Of a stretch of 64,000 nucleotides of DNA, positions 59,901 through 64,000 are shown piece by piece. A model generated the notes under the pieces. That model saw nothing but the letters and a program-made list of their open reading frames with translations, was not told the DNA's origin and did no database searches. The first letter of the stretch is position 1. Each line of letters begins with the position of its first letter. This stretch comes from Macrobrachium rosenbergii. Taxonomy: Eukaryota; Arthropoda; Malacostraca; Decapoda; Palaemonidae. The position numbers were made by a program, and so were the translations under genes. Where the stretch lies: positions 86,022,163 to 86,086,162 of the forward strand of contig NC_089795.1 in assembly GCF_040412425.1 (NCBI RefSeq), written 5' to 3'.

Positions 59901-60152
59901 ATTGAAAGAAAAATGTTGAATCTGATGACGGTGTAAGGGAATAAGAGATTCAGAATTAGAGAGACAGAAGTAATATCAGTATATCACCCGTTGTGCAAAG
60001 GCTCACTATATATTGTTTATATCTAGTTATGTATAGTTTTTGTCTCGACAATTTGGATTTTACCTTTTGCCTGTAACAGTGTACCATGTGGAACAAATGT
60101 TTTGGAAAATGTCACTTTATTCTTTCCTAACTCCCAAACTTTTTCCTTTCAG
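56916..60152. other. Intron 2-3 of the plus-strand gene; nothing else seen
   Basis: AT-rich intronic sequence. No further exon or recognisable element was found; ORFs of up to 99 codons are background. Confidence 0.5.
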
Positions 60153-60235
60153 GAAAAAAAGTAGCTCGACTGTTCGTAATAGGATTGTTTCATCATCAGA
60201 GAGTGAAGAAGAAGCAGATGATAGTAAGCTACCAG
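60153..60235 (+). CDS. Coding exon 3 of the plus-strand gene
   Basis: Acceptor TTTTCCTTTCAG, donor CCAG|GTAAAA. The 83-nt exon codes KKSSSTVRNRIVSSSESEEE and ADDSKLP. Its Ser/Glu/Asp run looks like a casein-kinase-2-type phosphorylation stretch. It enters in phase 2 and leaves in phase 1, as required. Confidence 0.75.
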
Positions 60236-60934
60236 GTAAAAGGATGCTGACATACATTTAGATTTTGTTGGTTTTAAGATGACACAAACTATTGTCTGTT
60301 TGGTTAAACCCTATTTTTGAGCCTAACCACTAGAGCTTATTAGATCCCTACCAATAAAGTTGGAATGATCATAGTTTTCTTTCCATTTTCTGTCTGTCAC
60401 TTTTGTCATCACAACTTCCTATACTGTTCAAAAGATTTTAAGCTTTGTACAAAGGGAAAGGTAGATCAACTCTGTTTCCATTTTCCTGTTCATTAGTGAC
60501 CACTTAACTTGTTGGGTTGGTATTTTGATGGATATACAATCTGAGAATTTATGTAAGAAAGCATTAGTTGTTGGGAAAATTAGAACAGCCTCATATGTTA
60601 GGGTATGCCCTATAATGTTCATTTTCCTATGTGGTTATCTTTGATATCTTCAAGTTGTATCATAGTTGTTGTATTCTTGGTTTGTTAAATTTATTGTTCT
60701 GTTATAATAAGCTCATTACTTTATTGTAGACTGTTGTGCATCCTCTGCAGTCTTCAGACTCATCAAAAGAAGAATTCTTCCACTGTCCACTGGCTGCATG
60801 TGCATTCAGGCTCTAAAGTGCTTGTGGTGGTACGTTGAGTCGAATATGTGTTCTGGTGTGCCAATCATACTCCCTAAAAATTGTGCCCTCTGGGGCAGTT
60901 AGTGCTGTCAGTGCTTTGAGCACAGTTTTTTGGA

Positions 60935-61180
60935 ATGGAATGGAATGTAAAATGTAGGCCAAAGCCCAATTGCTGGGAAATGTGAGGTCATTCAGTGCTG
61001 AAAGGTGAATTGAGAGTAGCGTGGCAAGGCTTTAAACGTTTAACAAGATGAAAACCTCTCAGTTGCACTAAGTTGCAGCATCCCTTTGTTCCCTAGCTGC
61101 AACCCATTTCACTCCTTTTACCATACCTCAGTTCATAAGCTCTTATTTTCCACCCTCTTCTAATAGTTTTTTCATAGTAC
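60935..61180. repeat. Inverted pair of SINE-like repeat family D
   Basis: 60935-61070 reads forward (AGGCCAAAGCCCAATTGCTG, GAGGTCATTCAGTGCTGAAA, AAGATGAAAACCTCTCAG). From about 61071 the sequence is the reverse complement of the family's 3' half (GTTGCAGCATCCCTTTGTTC, GCTGCAACCCATTTCACTCC, TTTCCACCCTCTTCTAATAG). The two halves join at the TTGCACTA/AGTTGCAG boundary. They come from different parts of the repeat, so they do not form one long hairpin. Confidence 0.7.
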
Positions 61181-61320
61181 TGGGTCAGTTGGTAGCAGTC
61201 TTGCCATTCCATTCATTTGAGATCCTGGTTTTGATCCTGAATGAAGTACAAATTTGATCATGGTAGTTATCATTTGAAGGAGCTTAAAAGAGAGAGCTCT
61301 TTAGTTACTCTAGCCCTCGT
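61178..61320 (+). repeat. Possible tRNA-derived SINE
   Basis: GGGTCAGTTGGTAGCAGTC (A-box-like) is followed about 45 bp later by CCTGGTTTTGATCCTG (B-box-like with decay), then an unrelated tail with AGTTATCATTTGAAGGAGC. The pattern fits a decayed tRNA-derived SINE. Confidence 0.4.
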
Positions 61321-62649
61321 GAGCATCATAAGTAAAGTAGTAGGATAGTTCTTCATGTCTCACAGCCACCCAAAAACTGTACGGGCTGCCATCCTCCTGC
61401 AGGGGAAGCAGGAGATTTGTCCTTGGACTGTGGCCTAACAAACCCTTATTCAGCTGGTGTTGACATTGTACCTTTCCTCACATCAGTTACGCTCTTTGAT
61501 TGTTTGCTACCAGCAGCAACTCCTCGTTGGTTCATGCTTAGTCCCTTTGATGGCCCTTGCACATTCCTTCTTGGATTTTGGCCCCCCACAACCACTGCCA
61601 TACTATATACCTTAGGGCCTTATTCATGTGTTTGATTCATCCCACAGCACATTTTCTGCTTACCAACACTAGCCTACCAGCCTTTCTGATTTTAGCTTCA
61701 TAGAGCTTTGCATTTCAAGCAAGCTTTACATCTCGCCTATTTACAGTTTGAAAGTTGACTGCATTGAACCATCAAGACCTCTGATCTTTCACTTTCCTGG
61801 ATTAAACTCATCTTGCTGAATGCCAGCAGTCATGATAGAAACTTCCGGGGGAACTATTAGCCTTAACATATTCTTTGAATGCAGCCTGAAAGGATTGTTA
61901 GACAGTGTTACATGAACCCTCAAGGTTCTGAAAGAGTGCAAAGTCCAAAACCCATGAAGAATTAAGTTTGTTGGGTGAGCCAAAGACAAGGATGGTTGGA
62001 GGAATCTGGTGGAGGACCTTTGGTTTTAGCAACCTTGGTGTTGGTACTTAGTTAGCCTTTGTCCTATTTCCAAAGATTGGTTTTGGGGGTTTTACAAAAG
62101 TTTCTGTAGGGGATTATTGCCAACAGCTTGCCTTACACTTCATATATTCCTTGGACTATGCCAGTTAATATGTGTAGGTTCAACTCTTCATTGGGCCAGC
62201 ATTTGCTCGACAGTTAGAAATGACTTACATAGGTAAGCCATATTATTATGGAATTGAGTGCTTTGTCTGGTTTGATGGCTTTGTAAGGAAAGAATATCTT
62301 TACAATGAACTGAGATAGAAGGCCCCCATTAGAAGGGTATGTTTCTGAGCCTCAAACCCTGGTGTCTCTACCTATATTGGTAAAATGGTATTTACAAAAA
62401 GCAACATTATGTTTATGAAACAAAATTATTGGGTAAAATGCACTATTTGATGTTAATCCATTTTTTTGCCTTGTGATGTAAGTTGTTTGCTTTATAAATT
62501 TGAAAGACTGTTTGGGTAATTTTGTGTATTAAAAAGGGTAGTCATGAACAGTTTTCTAATAAGAAAAAGTCTCACTAAGTTATATTATTTTATTTTTAAC
62601 TGTCAAAATCTAAAGGAAGTTATATTTGATGTGTTTTTGTTCCTTTCAG

Positions 62650-63984
62650 CTGTAAGTTCTCCCAGAACACTATCCTCAGCACCTCCAGCTTCCTCTCGTA
62701 CTTCCAATCACAGTGATGGATCAGATTCTGAAACCAAATTTTCCGAGGATGATTTCCTTCCAGATCTCTTAAACATCACCGATCCATCTTATGATACTAG
62801 CAGGAAAAGCATCCCAAAAAAGACGAAGTTGCTCCAAGGTCACCCAGTCAAGAAAAGACGCTATGTTAAAAAGTTCAAAGCACCAAAACTTTTCAAAGGG
62901 GGTGATGGCAAATTGATGAAAGCAGCCAAGCAGGTTTGCTTGGAAAAGCAAAAGATGTTTGCCAAAAGTGATAAAGGTAAAAGAGTATTTAAGAGTGGTC
63001 AAGAGAATGACAAAACAGCACTGACAGGCGAACAGCCAAAGGATAGCAAAAATCATGAGTACAAATTTAAGCAATCATTTTCAACTTCACATCATTTTAA
63101 AACAACAAGGATAACAGAGTTCAAACCTTTTGCTAAATCTCCTAAGGACGTTGAACGAAAATTGACAACTTCCAGTGATATGACAAAGCATGTTAGTGAT
63201 TTACAGGATATAAATAGAGGGAATAACAAAGAGGAAGCAGTTGCAAAAAGATGTGAATTACGCATGCTTCTGCAGAAACGCTTGGAGTCGCCTCCACCAG
63301 TGAAAAGCGGTGAATCTCCCAAAGATCCTGAACCTGAAATTCCAGGTTTGTCAGGTGAAACGAGTATTTCTCAAGAAGCCAGTAATTGTGATTACGATTC
63401 AGATGAGACTGTCATTTATGAAGAAACTGTTATAAGAAATTCAGGGAGCTTGTTGGCAGGTACACCTCCTGAGCAGTCTAGTACAAGAAAGAGATCAAGT
63501 TCCGATGACAGAGATGACAACAAAAAGTTGAAAACTGCAGCTGAATCATCACATGGCCTTAGAATTGTGCCATCTCCTGTTCCTTTTGTGGAACAGTCAT
63601 CTTATAATAGAGAAACTGACGGAGAGCAACAAATCAAGATCCAGCAAGTTGAAGGAGGTGTTACTGATGCCTTTGAAAGTCCAGACCTTTCATCAAAACC
63701 TGAAATTAAGAAATTGAAGTTGCTGAAAGTCAAAATGGAGATGAAGACAGCCCTTGAAAAAAGATTGAACACTGCCAAAGAAATTCATGAAGAAAACTTG
63801 AGGAAGGAAAAGGCTGCTTATGAAAGACGAATTAGGTCAGAAGAAAGAAGGTACCAAAGTGAAGTTACCATCATTGAAAAGAAAAAGCAGAAGCTTGACG
63901 ATGAGATCAATTCAATATTAATGCATAGTGAGGAGAACGTTGAGGGTGGGACTGCCGATGCTTCTCCTACATTATCCGTTATCT
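62650..63984 (+). CDS. Large coding exon 4 of the plus-strand gene
   Basis: A 1335-nt exon after acceptor TTCCTTTCAG (ending 62649) and before donor ATCT|GTAAGTTTT. The ORF extends upstream of the acceptor, but that part is intronic (T-rich, hydrophobic). The exon codes about 445 residues: a Ser-rich start (SSPRTLSSAPPASSRTSNHS), an acidic patch (SEDDFLPDLLNI), a basic cluster (KKRRYVKKFKAPKLFK), long low-complexity Lys/Ser stretches, a second acidic patch near YDSDETVIYEETVI, and a charged coiled-coil segment (EKRLNTAKEIHEENLRKEKA and onward to LDDEINSIL). Composition suggests a chromatin- or RNA-associated nuclear protein; no catalytic domain is visible. Confidence 0.85.
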
Positions 63985-64000
63985 GTAAGTTTTGAATGCA

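Larger units (their letters stand above)
60236..62649. other. Intron 3 of the plus-strand gene, with SINE insertions
   Basis: AT-rich sequence containing an inverted SINE pair (60935-61180) and a tRNA-like SINE (61178-61320). No other exon was recognised. Confidence 0.5.
53629..63984 (+). other. Gene model: unrecognised, probably nuclear Ser/Lys-rich protein with C-terminal coiled coil (3' end beyond window)
   Basis: Four coding exons (53634-53664, 56735-56915, 60153-60235, 62650-63984) join with consistent phases 1, 2, 1 and 1 and canonical splice sites, giving 543 codons plus one base with no internal stop. Layout of the protein: a compact N-terminal part of about 71 residues; a Ser- and acid-rich link (SSSESEEEADDS); a long disordered region rich in Lys, Ser, Thr and Pro with basic clusters (KKRRYVKKFK) that could act as nuclear localisation signals; then a highly charged helical segment near residues 470-535, likely a coiled coil. 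The last donor (TGTAAGTTTT at 63985) shows that the gene continues. I do not recognise the family. Nuclear location is inferred from composition. Confidence 0.7.

Noticed and set aside
61440..61640. Plus-strand ORF with PFDGPCTFLLGFWPP
   Set aside because: No recognisable domain, no splice phase that joins the flanking coding exons, and it lies in an intron beside SINEs.
62769..63322. Minus-strand ORFs opposite coding exon 4
   Set aside because: Shadows of the real plus-strand coding exon.

Overview
This window is eukaryotic nuclear DNA, most likely from a decapod crustacean (shrimp, prawn or crayfish type). Coding exons are short and bounded by GT/AG splice sites. Most of the sequence is AT-rich intron or intergenic DNA with long microsatellites. 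Several repeat families look like abundant decapod SINEs and MITEs; that taxonomic reading rests on recall of repeat style, not on a database match. A 500-N assembly gap lies at 49068-49567.

Layout. 1-5.2 kb is a stack of tandem repeats: a CT-microsatellite/minisatellite array interrupted by a SINE, then a roughly 1-kb unit in three copies, each carrying the same splice-bounded 129-nt exon-like block, then a 32-bp minisatellite. 5.2-26 kb has no convincing host gene. It holds a gag-only remnant of a non-LTR retrotransposon (minus strand, 8.5-10 kb), a 1.2-kb imperfect fold-back structure (12.6-13.8 kb), a duplicated splice-bounded block (14.67-15.14 kb), a MITE (18.1 kb) and a decayed LINE with endonuclease, linker and reverse transcriptase pieces (19.4-22.1 kb), itself split by a terminal-inverted-repeat element.

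27.7-47.9 kb holds the most interesting content. Five separate minus-strand exons each encode the reactive-centre loop and C-terminus of a serpin. All start in the same splice phase, all end in their own stop codon, and no serpin core exons lie between them. A sixth, decayed copy lies at 44.3 kb. This is the architecture of a serpin gene that swaps its inhibitory loop by alternative 3' exons, as known for Manduca serpin-1 and Drosophila Spn42Da (Spn4). The last exon (27772-27926) ends in RDEL, an ER-retrieval-type tail, and is the only one with basic residues in its loop. The other four loops have no Lys or Arg and end without an ER signal. The array would therefore change both protease target and cell compartment. 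The constant serpin exons must lie at higher coordinates; none is visible, and the gap is close to the array.

Tigger/jerky-like transposase pseudogenes, a 5S rRNA-like pseudogene, pogo-type MITEs and microsatellites lie between and around these exons. To the right of the gap, a CpG-containing promoter-like segment with a CRE and an NRF1-like site (50.15-50.2 kb) precedes a plus-strand gene. Four coding exons (53.6, 56.7, 60.2 and 62.65-63.98 kb) join in phase into at least 543 residues of an unrecognised, probably nuclear, Ser/Lys-rich protein with a C-terminal coiled coil. The gene continues past the window.
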